Position numbers and translations under genes: made by a program. This document shows, in pieces, positions 1 to 9,674 of a stretch of DNA of 64,000 nucleotides (position 1 is the stretch's first letter; the number at the start of each line of letters is the position of its first letter). This DNA comes from Agapetus fuscipes (taxonomy: Eukaryota > Arthropoda > Insecta > Trichoptera > Glossosomatidae): the NCBI GenBank assembly GCA_951799405.1, contig OX637343.1:16222524-16286523 (forward strand), written 5' to 3'. Below the pieces are notes generated by a model. That model made no database searches. It saw only the letters and a program-made list of their open reading frames with translations, and had not been told where the DNA came from.

Positions 1-326
1 GTGGAAGCAATGAGTGTATTGTATTTGGATTTTTTTCTCGGTTGTTTTTGAAATCGATTTTGAAAGAAACGTTGTTTTTTGGTCCATGTCTTCAGTGACT
101 CTTGAATCTGAAACAAAGAAAACAAACAATTATTAGAGATTACGCAAAAAAAAAGTTCAACAAAAAATGTGTAAATTTTTGTATAAAAAGAAAAACTTTT
201 TTTGTTAAAGCTGTCATCAACATATTCTGTTTTAAAGAAAAAAATTGCTAAAATTTTACATTGAAGTTATAATTAAAAAAAAACAAAGATTACAAAAAAA
301 AAAACATGTACGAGTACATACATAAG

Positions 327-775
327 TCTATAATCTATAATCTATAATCTAAGTTGCAAGGATATATTCATTTAAAGCTCTCAGATGTATGCCCACAAAC
401 CAACAAGTGTAGTTCGCGCTTACAAATGCTGAATGTGTACTTACAAATAAAATCCAAACCTCAAATGAACATAAGCCCCACAACTTTTGCCGACCTTCCC
501 TGAAACAGGGGTGACATTGGCAAAGTGAACCATTTTTTACAGTATGGGTGGTCAGCCTCATACCAACCTATAAGTCAAGGAATATGAATAATAAATTACA
601 TTTAAATATAAAAAATAACAAAACCTTACAAAGAAATCTATACAAAAAAAGTCAAAAATTTCCTATGCAAAAAATGTAGCAAATGAATACACCAACATTA
701 GAAATCAACATTGCAGATTAGCCGCCACTTCTTCCTGTCCTTGCATACTTCTTTCATTTCATCCAGAGTCATAAG
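327..775 (-). mobile_element. RTE-like LINE 3' end (family A plus coding remnant)
   Basis: On the minus strand the last codons of an RTE-like reverse transcriptase (about 710-775) lead into an AT-rich spacer and then family A (327-584), which ends in repeats of TATAGAT. The same order occurs on the plus strand at 21290-21852, with long stretches nearly identical. The 5' end is truncated, as usual for LINEs. Confidence 0.75.
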
Positions 776-798
776 TAAACATTATTAAAACAAGGCAT

Positions 799-960
799 AG
801 GTTGGTATAAGGCTGACCTCTTATACTGTTTTAAAATTTGTTCACTTTGCCAATGTCACCCCTGTTTTAGGGAAGGTCGGCAAGAGTTGCACGGCTTATG
901 TTCATTTCAGATTAAATTTATAATTTTGATTTCAATATATATTTGCAGCTTAGATTAAAG
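799..960 (+). repeat. Family A fragment
   Basis: It carries the family A hallmarks: the GGTTGGTATAAGGCTGACC start, TTCACTTTGCCAATGTCACC, the AGGGAAGGTCGGCAAGAGTTG core and a terminal GCAGCTTAGATTAAAG. It is internally deleted relative to other copies. Confidence 0.7.
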
Positions 961-1135
961 ATTGAGACTTTAAGTTCTCCCAAAAAAAAAATATTATTTG
1001 CAAACTTCTTGATTTTTAATTTAAAAAAAAATTAAATACGAATGCAATTCACCAACCAATCTTCGGAACTTAGATTAAAGATAACAAATTATAGAAGGCT
1101 GATTAGCAATGAAAAAGCTCATGTTCATGCTCATG

Positions 1136-1672
1136 AACGGTTCACTTTGCCAGCGCTAACCCTGTTTCGGGAGAGGAAAGGTGTATGTTCATTTGAGATT
1201 TGGGTTTCTTTGTCATAGATTCACAAGCGGCATGTGCAATAAGGAGGGCCGTATTAACAAATTAATATTTTTTTTGGTTTTCTGCACAAGTCTGTAATTT
1301 ACTTTTTTTCTGAAATGTGTTATTTTACACCTTAAACATTTGTTTTACACGAGAAATAAAATTCAAAAATCGGGTATCATGTCATTAGGTCAAATTGTGT
1401 TTTCGCCTTTTTTTTTCAAATTTTCATTATTTCAATGTCGATTTGGAGACAAAAGTTGTTGTTTGATTCTAATGAAACTTTCTGTACAATAAAATTACGT
1501 CATTTAGCAACATAATTTCACTCTTAGATTAAAATGCAGCGTAATTTTTTTTTCTCATACATCAGTGGCCCTCCTTAATGTGCAATCGCCAACCTATACG
1601 TGTCTGCTTGTGAGAATACATATAAAATGAATCCATAATGTTACATAATATCTTAGATAAGATTAGATTAAA
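1136..1672 (+). repeat. Family A copy split by a MITE
   Basis: Family A runs from GGTTCACTTTGCC to the conserved GCGGCATGTGCAA, breaks at 1240, and resumes at 1578 with the same 8 bases followed by the usual ACGTGTCTGCTTGTGAGAAT. It ends in an AGATTAGATT tail. The interruption is listed separately. Confidence 0.75.
1240..1577. mobile_element. hAT-like MITE, 338 bp
   Basis: The termini are TAAGGAGGGCC and its exact inverted copy GGCCCTCCTTA. The flanks ATGTGCAA (1232-1239 and 1578-1585) form an 8-bp target duplication. Removing the element restores the family A consensus. An 8-bp duplication and a YARNG-type terminus are features of the hAT superfamily. There is no coding capacity. Confidence 0.75.
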
Positions 1673-2240
1673 AACAGCTTAATAAACAGCTTAAATACAG
1701 CTTAGATAAGATTAGATTAGAAAGGTTGCTTGATTTGTGATGCTTATTATTTTTTATGAGAGCCTAAGCCCTTGTTACAAAAATCTACGAGTATTAGAGG
1801 TCTTAATAATAATGTATGTACCTACTATCACTTTTACACAGGGCTGTCCACGGCTTCATAAAAAATCCCCATAATCCCTAATATGATAGTTTACCATTTG
1901 TAAGTGTCCGGAGTGTTGTGCCATAAGCGTTAAACGGCTGTGACGTCATTAAACTTACCCCAAGTAAGAAATTCTACGACGTTACAAAGTCATCGAATAT
2001 TTAAAAAAAAATCTACAAAATTGAGAAAGAGCTTCAATAACTTTTCAATTACGATTTCAAACACTCGATGACTTCGTTGCATCGTAAAATTCATATATAC
2101 TTAAACATGGATTACAGAGCCTGAAAATTACTTAATACATGTATTTCATGGTTCAGGGTCCTACGAAATATGAAAATAGAAAAGCGACTCTGTAAATTAT
2201 TGAGTAAAATTTGGTAGCTCAATAACTTTGTTTTTTTTTA
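1673..2240. other. No gene; unclassified repeat segment
   Basis: AT-rich with no supported ORF. About 2035-2215 resembles 3290-3425 (shared GCATCGTAAAA, CACTTAATACA and GTTCAGGG blocks in the same order), so both probably belong to one old, unclassified repeat. Confidence 0.4.
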
Positions 2241-2551
2241 AGAAATCCTGTGCGGGAGTCTCCCTAGATTATCGAGACTCTAGAGGTATATGATACTTGT
2301 TGTAGTGCCGCAGAGGTGCATGAGCTTGTTCGTCACTACAAAGCGTCAAATACTCAAGCAAGACTCAGTTGCTGTAAGGCTGGATGGACCTTTGGTGACC
2401 GGTCATTGGTAAAGGTTAATGAATTTTTCAACCCAGCAAAGAGCAAATTTGAAAATATAAACGGTATACTTTTTGGGCTCCGCCGGGATTCGAACCCACA
2501 GCCTTCCCATTCAGAGTCCGCAGTGTTACCACTGAGCTACGGACCGGCCTA
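2241..2551 (-). repeat. SINE1 copy with type-ii tail
   Basis: On the minus strand a tRNA-like head (A-box TAGCTCAGTGGT, B-box GGTTCGAATCCC) is followed by the SINE1 body and a tail containing the hairpin arms GAGTCTC and GAGACTC. The same tail occurs at 24953 and 55246. It does not encode a tRNA: there is no complete cloverleaf and the body continues for more than 200 bp. Confidence 0.8.
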
Positions 2552-3735
2552 CTCTGAAACGGGCCTTACAAGGTTCATGATCATTGAAGAATTTGGGGAT
2601 ATGGGATTGTGGTGGTTGATGGAGTCAGAACCACTCCCCGATAATTTTATCAATAAGATTTGTAAATAAAACATTTATGATATTAAGCACACTTTGATTT
2701 TTATTTAATGAAGTAACACAGTTGAATATTCGATTTGTAAATGATTGATATTTATTTAAGTAGAGAAGAATGAATTTAACAAATAATAATTTGTTACAAC
2801 GCAAAAATCTAAAGAAACAATGGCGCATGAACGACGGTCGGATATACGTGTTTTATTATATTTCATTTTATTAAGGAGAAAAAACAGATACAGACACAAT
2901 TACAAAAGCAAGAAAAATGTAAACATAAACAGTAGAGTGCCCTTATTCTACAAAAATCCCACAAATATGTAAAAAAAAATTAAAGTAGCTGACAAAAAAA
3001 AAAAAAAAAAATCAATAAAGTCAAAAATAAATCAAATTAATAACAGAAATATAAATAACAGGAACAAAGATTGGAAAAAAGAATAAGAGGAAAGAAGTTG
3101 TCCGTAAGGTGGTCAGGCGCGGAAAGGATCATCATCAAGTCAGCGTGAAAGGACATCCAAGATGGCGTACTTGGGCCACGTCACCAGTAAAGGCGTTATC
3201 TGGTGGCTATGAGCAGAACTTATAAATGACAGAATAATTTTAATTTTCTCGCAGCGAGTAATGAAAAACATGAAAAATTAAAAAAAAAAAGCGCCTCTGC
3301 AATACTTGTGGTAAAATTTCTGAATCTCAATAACTCCGGTGCATCGTAAAAGGTTATACTTGGTACTGGGTCCAAAAATCACTTAATACACGCGTAACAA
3401 TGTTCAGGGCTGTACGTAATGTGTCGGGTTATAATGCCCCGGGACATATAAATAATCCCCATAACATTCGCGTTACTTTTTACAATCCCGATAAAGGCCT
3501 TCCACCGCGTGTGGCAACCCTAAACAATATCTAACTTGGTATATTGAATTTTATTTCGAAAATATTGCAATGCTAGGGTTTTTGTAATCATTTCAATGAG
3601 GGTTAATGACTATCAGTATTAATGTAATGGTGGTATTGATTTTTCTTGAGCTGATTTTGTAAGTGCTTTTTGAATTACATAATTTTCGTGAAGGTAAAGT
3701 GAGTCGAGAGAGTGTTGAGCCTTCAACATACCTTA
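2552..3735. other. No gene; LINE scrap and low complexity
   Basis: AT-rich with a poly(A) run near 2998-3010. At about 3150-3215 the plus strand reads a short MAYLGHVTSKG peptide resembling the GHV motif region near the C-terminus of RTE-like polyproteins; this is too short to assign firmly. Nothing else is recognised. Confidence 0.4.
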
Positions 3736-3958
3736 TCTAATCCAGTCTAATCTAAGTTGCAAAGATATGTTACATTGGGGGTTCAAATTGTACGCATTCT
3801 CAGTAGTAGACACGTACAAGTACGCGCTTGCACATGCCGCATGTGCAACATACACCCTGCAACTCTTGCCGACCTTCCCTGAATCAGGGGTGACATTGTC
3901 AAAGTGAACCATTTTCTACATCATGGGTGGTCAGCCGCATACCAAACCTATAAGTCAA
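3736..3958 (-). repeat. Family A copy
   Basis: The minus-strand copy has the CAGGGAAGGTCGGCAAGAGTTG core and ends in TTAGACTGGATTA after the conserved TTGCAACTTAGA. It lies back to back with the plus-strand copy at 4000, giving an inverted pair. Confidence 0.8.
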
Positions 3959-3999
3959 AGTACATGTAGATTAATATAAATAGGAAATATAAAATTTGA

Positions 4000-4250
4000 A
4001 TGACTCAAGGTTGGTATGAGGCTGACCACCCGTGCTGTAAAAATCGGTTTACTTTTGTCAATACCACCCCGGTTCAGGGAACGGCGGCAGGAGTTGCAAG
4101 GTTTATTTTCGTGTGAGGTTTTGTTTATTTGTATGCACGCATGCAGAATGTGTAGGCGCGAACCTACATGTGCCTGTCTGTGAGCATGCATTTAATATGA
4201 GCCTTAAATGTTAACATATCTTTGCAGCTTAGATTATAGATTATAGAAGC
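4000..4250 (+). repeat. Family A copy
   Basis: Nearly full-length plus-strand copy, ending GCAGCTTAGATTATAGATTATAG. It is close in sequence to the copies at 10311/11853 and 46793 (shared GCATGCAGAATGTGTAGGCG), which suggests one subfamily. Confidence 0.8.
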
Positions 4251-4427
4251 ACTGAAATGAAGACATGAAAACTTTTTTTTTTCAAGCAAAACACACAGAC
4301 TGCACTATAGATGTAGGTATGTTTTTTTTACGAAAAAAAGTATATATTTCTTCCATACATGATATCGTTAATAGTCAATCGTAGAGTTGATCGAGTACTG
4401 AAGGATAACAGTTCGATTCTAATGTGA

Positions 4428-4985
4428 TAAACTTATAGGTTGGTGTGAGGCTGACTACCCATGCTTTACAAAACGTCTAGGCGCTTTAAAAAAAAAAATT
4501 AAAGGACTCTAAACAATTCAAGTTACATAATTATTAAGGGCCTGTTGCACCAAACTCCAATCAGACGAAAATCAAAATTAAGTGTGATTTCTCCCTTTCA
4601 AATCAAACAATTGATTGCATATACGTAAGTCAGCTGATGTGAATCATATTTCCTTTTCAAATTCCATCACATTTTTACCAACTTTCGAGAAATATTTAAC
4701 CGAGGTCCTTACCAGAACTAAATTAGCAATCAAATTTGATGTTTCAATCAAATATTGATTGGAGGTTGGTGCAACTGGCCCTAAGTAAGTTAATAAATAA
4801 TAGATACAGGTATATGCTAGAACTTTTTTTTTTAGAATATGACTTTTAGCTCTGACATGCTGTTTTTACAAAATAAAATCCAAGACTCAAATGAACATAT
4901 ACTCTGTAGCTCATGCCTTGCCTGAATTAGGTATGGCATTGACATCTTTACAATACAGTCGATCAGACTCATACCAGCGTAGAAC
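4428..4985. repeat. Two family A scraps
   Basis: 4428-4480 (+) has only the first ~50 bp of family A. 4860-4985 (-) has a diverged internal part. Between them is AT-rich sequence with no recognised feature. Confidence 0.55.
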
Positions 4986-5083
4986 AACAAATCGTCCTCT
5001 CAGTGCTTGTTTGGCCTATCCACCATTTAATTAAAAGATGAGTTTTAAAACAATTTGTCCTAAGAATCACATTCTACAAAAAC

Positions 5084-5225
5084 GCAACTAAGCTACACGC
5101 ATGGTGTAACTTCTTTCTTGCGTTATCCCTGAAGTAGTCTGGCGAATTTATTTTCACCTTTTTATTTTTACAGGTAAGGGGGGCGGCCTCACACCAGCCA
5201 CTCCAGTTGATTTGGGGGCTTGAAT
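5084..5225 (-). repeat. SINE2 3' fragment
   Basis: Minus-strand SINE2 3' part, from CGCAACTAAGCTACAC through ACAGGTAAGGGGG to the CACTCCAGTTGA block. Confidence 0.65.
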
Positions 5226-5249
5226 TGATAATACCGGTCTATAATTTAG

Positions 5250-5700
5250 TGATTTTTTTTTACTCGTAAATGGAAGGTTGTGGGATCGAGTACCAGCAGA
5301 GTACAAAAAATACACCAATTATATTTTCAAATATGCTCTTCGCCGGGTAAAAACTTAATATATCTTTACCAAAGACCGGTCAATAAAGGTCCATCAAGGC
5401 TTACAGCAACTGGGTCTAGCTTGAGAATTGGCGCCATCTACAGTGACGACCAAGCTCGCAGAGATCCCGTCCTGTATGCATGTGTCAGAAGGACCCACAG
5501 CTCATGGACGCCCATTCAAAGCAATATACTTTATTAAGTGGTGGAAGGCCTTCCCGTAAAGTTAAAGCAACGGCACGACAAAACAAGAACCTCTAGGTCA
5601 GAGACATGTCCATGACTCTAATAATAAAAAGTTTGATGTTACTAATGCTTGAGGTGTGATTCACACAAAAACAGCGCTTACCAAATAATTCATCCTAATA
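5250..5700 (+). repeat. SINE1 copy with type-i tail, interrupted
   Basis: A degenerate SINE1 head and body (TCGCTCTTCGCCGGGT-like block, GGTCCATCAAGGCTTACAGC) are followed by about 175 bp of unrelated sequence. The CR1-type tail then appears at 5648 onward (GAGGTGTGATTCACACAAAA, CAGCGCTTACC). Confidence 0.6.
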
Positions 5701-5771
5701 TTATTAGTAAAATGTGATCGATTTCAATGTATTGAGAAGCCGCGTGTTTAACAAGCTTTATGTAAAACAAA

Positions 5772-6240
5772 AACGCAACTAAGCTACACATATAGTGTAA
5801 CTTCTAGCCTGCGTTTCCCCGAAGGAGTAGCATGTGGTGATTTGGGACCTATTTATTTTAACAGGCACCCCACCAACTCACACCAACCACTTTCAGTTGA
5901 TGTGGAGGTTTCCCAGCTTCCGGGGGGGCTGGTTCTCATTTCTTGTGAAGGCTGAGTACACCTTTGAGATCGAACCCTTTCTCTCGGCATGGAATGCAAG
6001 CATTCTACCAATTGAGCTATCGACATTTTTACGAGCTTGATCGTCGTCGCTACAAAGCGCCAACTCTCAAACAAGACCCAGTTGCTGTAAGGCTGGATGA
6101 ACCTTTGGTAACCGGTCATTGGTAAAGGTTTTATGATTTTTCCAATCCAGCGAAGAGCGAATTTGAAAACATAGATGGTATATTTTTTGTTCTCTGACGG
6201 GACCCGCCACAACCTTCCCATTCAGAGTCTGAAGCATAGA
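5772..6240 (-). repeat. Dimeric SINE1-SINE2
   Basis: Reading on the minus strand, SINE1 (6240 to about 6032) ends in AGCTCGTAAAAA and is joined directly to a SINE2 tRNA-like head (GTCGATAGCTCAATTGG), which runs to 5772. The same junction occurs at 26117, 48010, 43070 and 53760, so the dimer is a mobile unit rather than a chance neighbour. Confidence 0.8.
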
Positions 6241-7055
6241 GTTATAACATAGGGGAGCGGATACTAACATACTAAATTGATACATACTTGTTCCCTCTTG
6301 CGTTCCTCTCCTGTCAAACGCTGCCGTGGTTAAATATTACAATGGTTTTAATGAAATGAGTGATAAATTAAAATATAAATTTACAAATAGAAAATATGAA
6401 ATACTGACATCAATTTTGGCCATCAAAATATTTATAACGCGTGCTATGTGTCAACTTTAGCTATTTCCGGTCTTATCGACAGCCATTATTTGCAATGGTA
6501 CCATCATCCAAGATTATTTTTTTCGTTCTGCCGAGTTTTTTGTTCATATGCAAATGCAACTGTTAAGCTCTTTGTTCTCTTTCTAACTAATGATCATTTT
6601 CGTAAGCAAGTTGAGAGAGATATATATGTCTATTTTGGTTGAAAGAATTGCTTGTCCACAGATGTTATTAGTCAATGGTCACTTAACTAAGGACCGGTCA
6701 ATTCACGCCACAAAAAACATGTTTTGAATTCGTATGTTTGGCTTGATGTTCAAGAATATTTACAGCATCACCATAATATAATCTCGTTGTTGGGGCATCT
6801 AAGAAAACTTTAGTGGGATAACCCTGCGGCGTGGATGACCGCGCGGGCGACATGAGACCAGGGACGACAATTTAAATCCCCATTAGGGAAAAGCGCGGCC
6901 CCGCACCGGGCTTATCTCCCACGCGGTGGCAGCCCTGCCGCAGCAAAATGATAGGGCCGACACACAACATACGTAAGTTAAAAAAAAAAGTAATATTTCA
7001 TAGAAAAAAATAACTAGTTGTATTGTTGCTTGTAAAGCTGTTTTTTTTTCATTAT
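6241..7055. other. No gene; old repeat and GC-rich block
   Basis: About 6230-6640 shares ordered blocks with 15760-16390 (TACTAACTTACTGCATTGATAC-like and GCAACTGTTAAGCTCTTTGT), so it is a diverged unclassified repeat. About 6820-6965 is strikingly GC-rich, with CCCTGCGGCGTGG facing CCACGCGG in inverse orientation. It has no ORF and I cannot identify it. Confidence 0.4.
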
Positions 7056-7180
7056 TTTTCGCTGCGTTAGTTCTTGTTTACCGTTTACGCCATTGAGAAA
7101 ATTTTACATAAGCAATAATTGCATGTGTAGGTACTGGACCAATGTGTCTTATAAAAACAAGAAAATTATTTTAATAATAT

Positions 7181-7635
7181 TGTAACGAAATACACTGGTA
7201 GATGTTTATTGGTGTACGTGTGTTTTGAGAGAATGTTCTGGCCCAGACGATTGTAATTGTAAGGTGTGTATGTAGGTAGGAAATGGACTCTTCATGAAAT
7301 AAATATGTCCAGAATCGTCTATACAACTGTGGTAGTGGAAGTTTCTAGGGCAGGCTGGAATGGCCCCTAGGTTCCGCTATAAGAAGGGCGACAATGGGCT
7401 GAAGCGAGTCAGTCTTTCGAAGCACTCACACAGTGGAATATCTAGTTACTAGGGCGACCAATATGGTGTAAAATAAATGTAATCTGTACGAAATAAATAA
7501 GTGTGTTAAAATAAATCTGTTAGAATAAGTCTGTTAAAAATAAATCTATTGTAAGAAAGTCTGTGTAAATAAACTGTATGGCTAACTTGTGTTAAACTTG
7601 TGTTTTAATTAAAAGAACCCAGGAAAAACGTAACA
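7181..7635 (+). repeat. 5' LTR
   Basis: 455 bp, TGTAACGAAATACACTGG to AAAAACGTAACA, duplicated at 9675-10129 without a difference that I can find. Several AATAAA signals lie in the 3' half, consistent with R-region polyadenylation. Confidence 0.95.
7378..7414 (+). promoter_or_regulatory. Predicted LTR core promoter (TATA plus Inr)
   Basis: TATAAG at 7378-7383 is followed by TCAGTC at 7409-7414, putting the initiator A about 33 bp after the first T of the TATA box. TCAGT is the typical arthropod initiator. The same pair is present in the 3' LTR at 9872-9908. The start site is a prediction. Confidence 0.6.
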
Positions 7636-7636
7636 G

Positions 7637-7654
7637 TGGTGTCCGGTGTGAAGT
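7637..7654 (+). other. Putative primer-binding site
   Basis: One base after the 5' LTR the sequence reads TGGTGTCCGGTGTGAAG. TGG is the complement of a tRNA CCA end, the expected PBS start and position. I cannot name the tRNA from the sequence alone. Confidence 0.6.
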
Positions 7655-7988
7655 TTAAAACCAAGTACCAAGTAAAAACTGTGCTTGAGAGTATTGAAAA
7701 ATATATCTGGGCAACATAATAAAAACTAATGAATAAAAAAAAAGTTTTAAATAAAACTGATTAAACGTGAATTAAAAACGATCGTGTGGTTACCCGCTAA
7801 AAATTTGATTGAAGTGTGGATAGATAACGTGTTAATAATATTGTGTTAGTGTTAGTAAATACTCATTAGCCGATGACGAAGCAAAGTAAATAATCATTAT
7901 CTAATATCATTATTTGAAATTTAAAAATATTTTTTTTGTAAAATAATTTGTTTTGAAGTAAATTTAAATTTTTGTTAAAATAAAAAAA
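7655..7988 (+). other. Untranslated leader of the LTR element
   Basis: AT-rich leader between PBS and ORF with no supported ORF. The start codon at 7989 lies in AAAAAAATGGCTAAG, a good arthropod start context (A at -3). Confidence 0.6.
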
Positions 7989-9674
7989 ATGGCTAAGGTG
8001 AACATCAAGGACCTCAAAGTCTCGGAGCTTAAAAATGAGCTTCTGGAGAGGGACCTGGAGACCTCAGGAGGGAAGGCGGCCTTACAAGCACGCCTCATGG
8101 AGGCCTTGGAACAGTCAGGCGAAGACCCGGCATATTTTGTCATGGCGTCTGGAGGGGACCGCGAGCGAGCCGTGGAAGAGTTTAAAACAAAGATGGCTGC
8201 CAACTTCAAGAGCTTGAGGGAAGACCTAGCTGGTTGGAAGGAGGAGAGGGCTAAAAACCTAGCCTTAAGAATGTCGGTGGACACTGATAGTGTAAAATTA
8301 AGTGATAATCAGGATGACAAAAAGGCCGATATGTCAACTGAGGATGAGTCGTCTCAGAAGTTGGGGAAGGGAGACCTGAAGGCCAAAAACAACGTCCAGC
8401 TCAAGGCTGAGGACGCAGCTGACAGCAAAGATGACAAAGATGATGTCAAGTCGGCTGAAAACGGCAAGAGTGACTCGGCCGAGGTGAAGGCTGACAAGGA
8501 TGCGAAGGAGGAGACGGACGCCAAGGAGGAGGATGAGGACGCCAAGGACAAGAAGAAGGCCAAGAAGGCCAACAGTGTGAAGAAGAAGCCCGCGCCCAAG
8601 AAGAAGGCGGAGGAGGCCATGGAGGAGGCTCCCAAGAAGAAGAAGGCCGTGGAGCCGCCGGTGCCCGTGCCCGCGGGCCGGGGCATCCCCATCGACCACA
8701 TCCCCGACGTGGAGGTGGCCATCTCCAGGTTCAAGATGGAAGACCTCAAGTTCCTGTACAATCAATTGTGCCGCACGAACCTCATCAAGCGCAACAAAAA
8801 GAAGTTCAAGGGCTACGAGTTTGAGAAGGACACGCCTGAGCACAAGGCCAAGCTGCTGCGGACGCTGCTGCGGACGCTGTGCGAGAAGCTGGGCTTGGAC
8901 AAGAGGGGCGCGCCCACGGAGCTGGCCAGCAGGGTGGTGGGCTTCCTGCAGCTGCCAAAGCAGGCCTCCTCGCACGCCAGGGGGCTGATGAAGGAGAGGC
9001 CGGTGACTGACCGCGGCGAGGCCACGGGAGGCAGGCCCAGAAGGTCCGCTGCTGCTATTGTCAAGAGAGGTTACTCTAACGAGGAGTATGAAACAGATCC
9101 GGAAACCAAAGTGCGGGGACCCAAAGTCAGCAGGGATGATTTAGGGGATTCAGATGGCTCGTACAACCCGAGTGGCTCCGGACAGGAGGCGGACTCTGAC
9201 TTTGACCCGTCAGTGAGGGAGGGGGGCGCTCCCTCCCGCAGGCGCCGCGCCCCCGCCCGCAGGGGCTCAGCCAAGCAGAGCAAGCAGAAGGGACGACCCA
9301 AGCATGGCGCGGCAGGAAACCACTCAGCGAGTCAGAGGACGAGAGCGAGAGTGAGAACTTCGCTTCCGAGCAGGAGAGCGGCTCCGACGACCAAGGATTC
9401 TGATCCTTTGACGCCGGCGAGCAAGCGGGGCCTAGGAGCGGTGGCCGCCCGGGGACGCAAAGCGGTGCCCCCAGCCAAGGAAAGGCGCCCATGCCGGCCG
9501 CCAAGAGGAAAGCACCCCCCCCCACACCAGCCAGCAATGACGGGCAAAACCCTAAGGGGAAAATTCCGTGGAACGTCATTTTTCCTGACCACTGGATGCA
9601 ACTGTGGGTCAAACTGCCCGTACCTTCTTAAAGAAAAGACTGTTCCGGGGCGGAACAGTCTAAGGGGGGGATAA
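7989..9674 (+). CDS. Gag(SAP)-DEK fusion protein, 561 aa, host gene captured by an LTR element
   Basis: Residues 7-43 form a SAP-type helix-hinge-helix motif (LKVSELKNELLERDLE...) of the kind that starts gag in many insect Ty3/Gypsy elements, followed by a short coiled-coil-like segment to about residue 95. From residue 95 or 115, where methionines resemble a native DEK start, the protein is acidic and lysine-rich. Residues 232-324 then match the DEK core (pseudo-SAP/SAP; GIPIDHIPDVEVAISRF, KKFKGYEFEKDTPE, LCEKLGLDKRGAPTELASRV, FLQLPK). DEK is a nuclear DNA-binding chromatin protein. After about residue 435 the DEK-like acidic SESEDESES tract lies in another frame, so small indels have shifted the frame. 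The C-terminal DEK-C domain is absent. The last ~45 codons derive from the element's 3' region, and the stop (9672-9674) touches the 3' LTR. No introns interrupt it, which implies capture from mRNA. Whether the fusion is translated is unknown. Confidence 0.88.
   Translation: MAKVNIKDLKVSELKNELLERDLETSGGKAALQARLMEALEQSGEDPAYFVMASGGDRERAVEEFKTKMAANFKSLREDLAGWKEERAKNLALRMSVDTDSVKLSDNQDDKKADMSTEDESSQKLGKGDLKAKNNVQLKAEDAADSKDDKDDVKSAENGKSDSAEVKADKDAKEETDAKEEDEDAKDKKKAKKANSVKKKPAPKKKAEEAMEEAPKKKKAVEPPVPVPAGRGIPIDHIPDVEVAISRFKMEDLKFLYNQLCRTNLIKRNKKKFKGYEFEKDTPEHKAKLLRTLLRTLCEKLGLDKRGAPTELASRVVGFLQLPKQASSHARGLMKERPVTDRGEATGGRPRRSAAAIVKRGYSNEEYETDPETKVRGPKVSRDDLGDSDGSYNPSGSGQEADSDFDPSVREGGAPSRRRRAPARRGSAKQSKQKGRPKHGAAGNHSASQRTRARVRTSLPSRRAAPTTKDSDPLTPASKRGLGAVAARGRKAVPPAKERRPCRPPRGKHPPPHQPAMTGKTLRGKFRGTSFFLTTGCNCGSNCPYLLKEKTVPGRNSLRGG
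9638..9671 (+). other. Perfect hairpin and polypurine tract
   Basis: GACTGTTCCG (9638-9647) and CGGAACAGTC (9651-9660) pair perfectly around a GGG loop. Immediately after comes AAGGGGGGGA (9662-9671), the polypurine tract that primes plus-strand DNA synthesis next to the 3' LTR. The hairpin may be an RNA element retained from the parent transposon. Confidence 0.8.

Noticed and set aside
5853..6221. 122-aa minus-strand ORF resembling the one at 47812-48258
   Set aside because: Both are translations of the dimeric SINE and resemble each other for that reason only.
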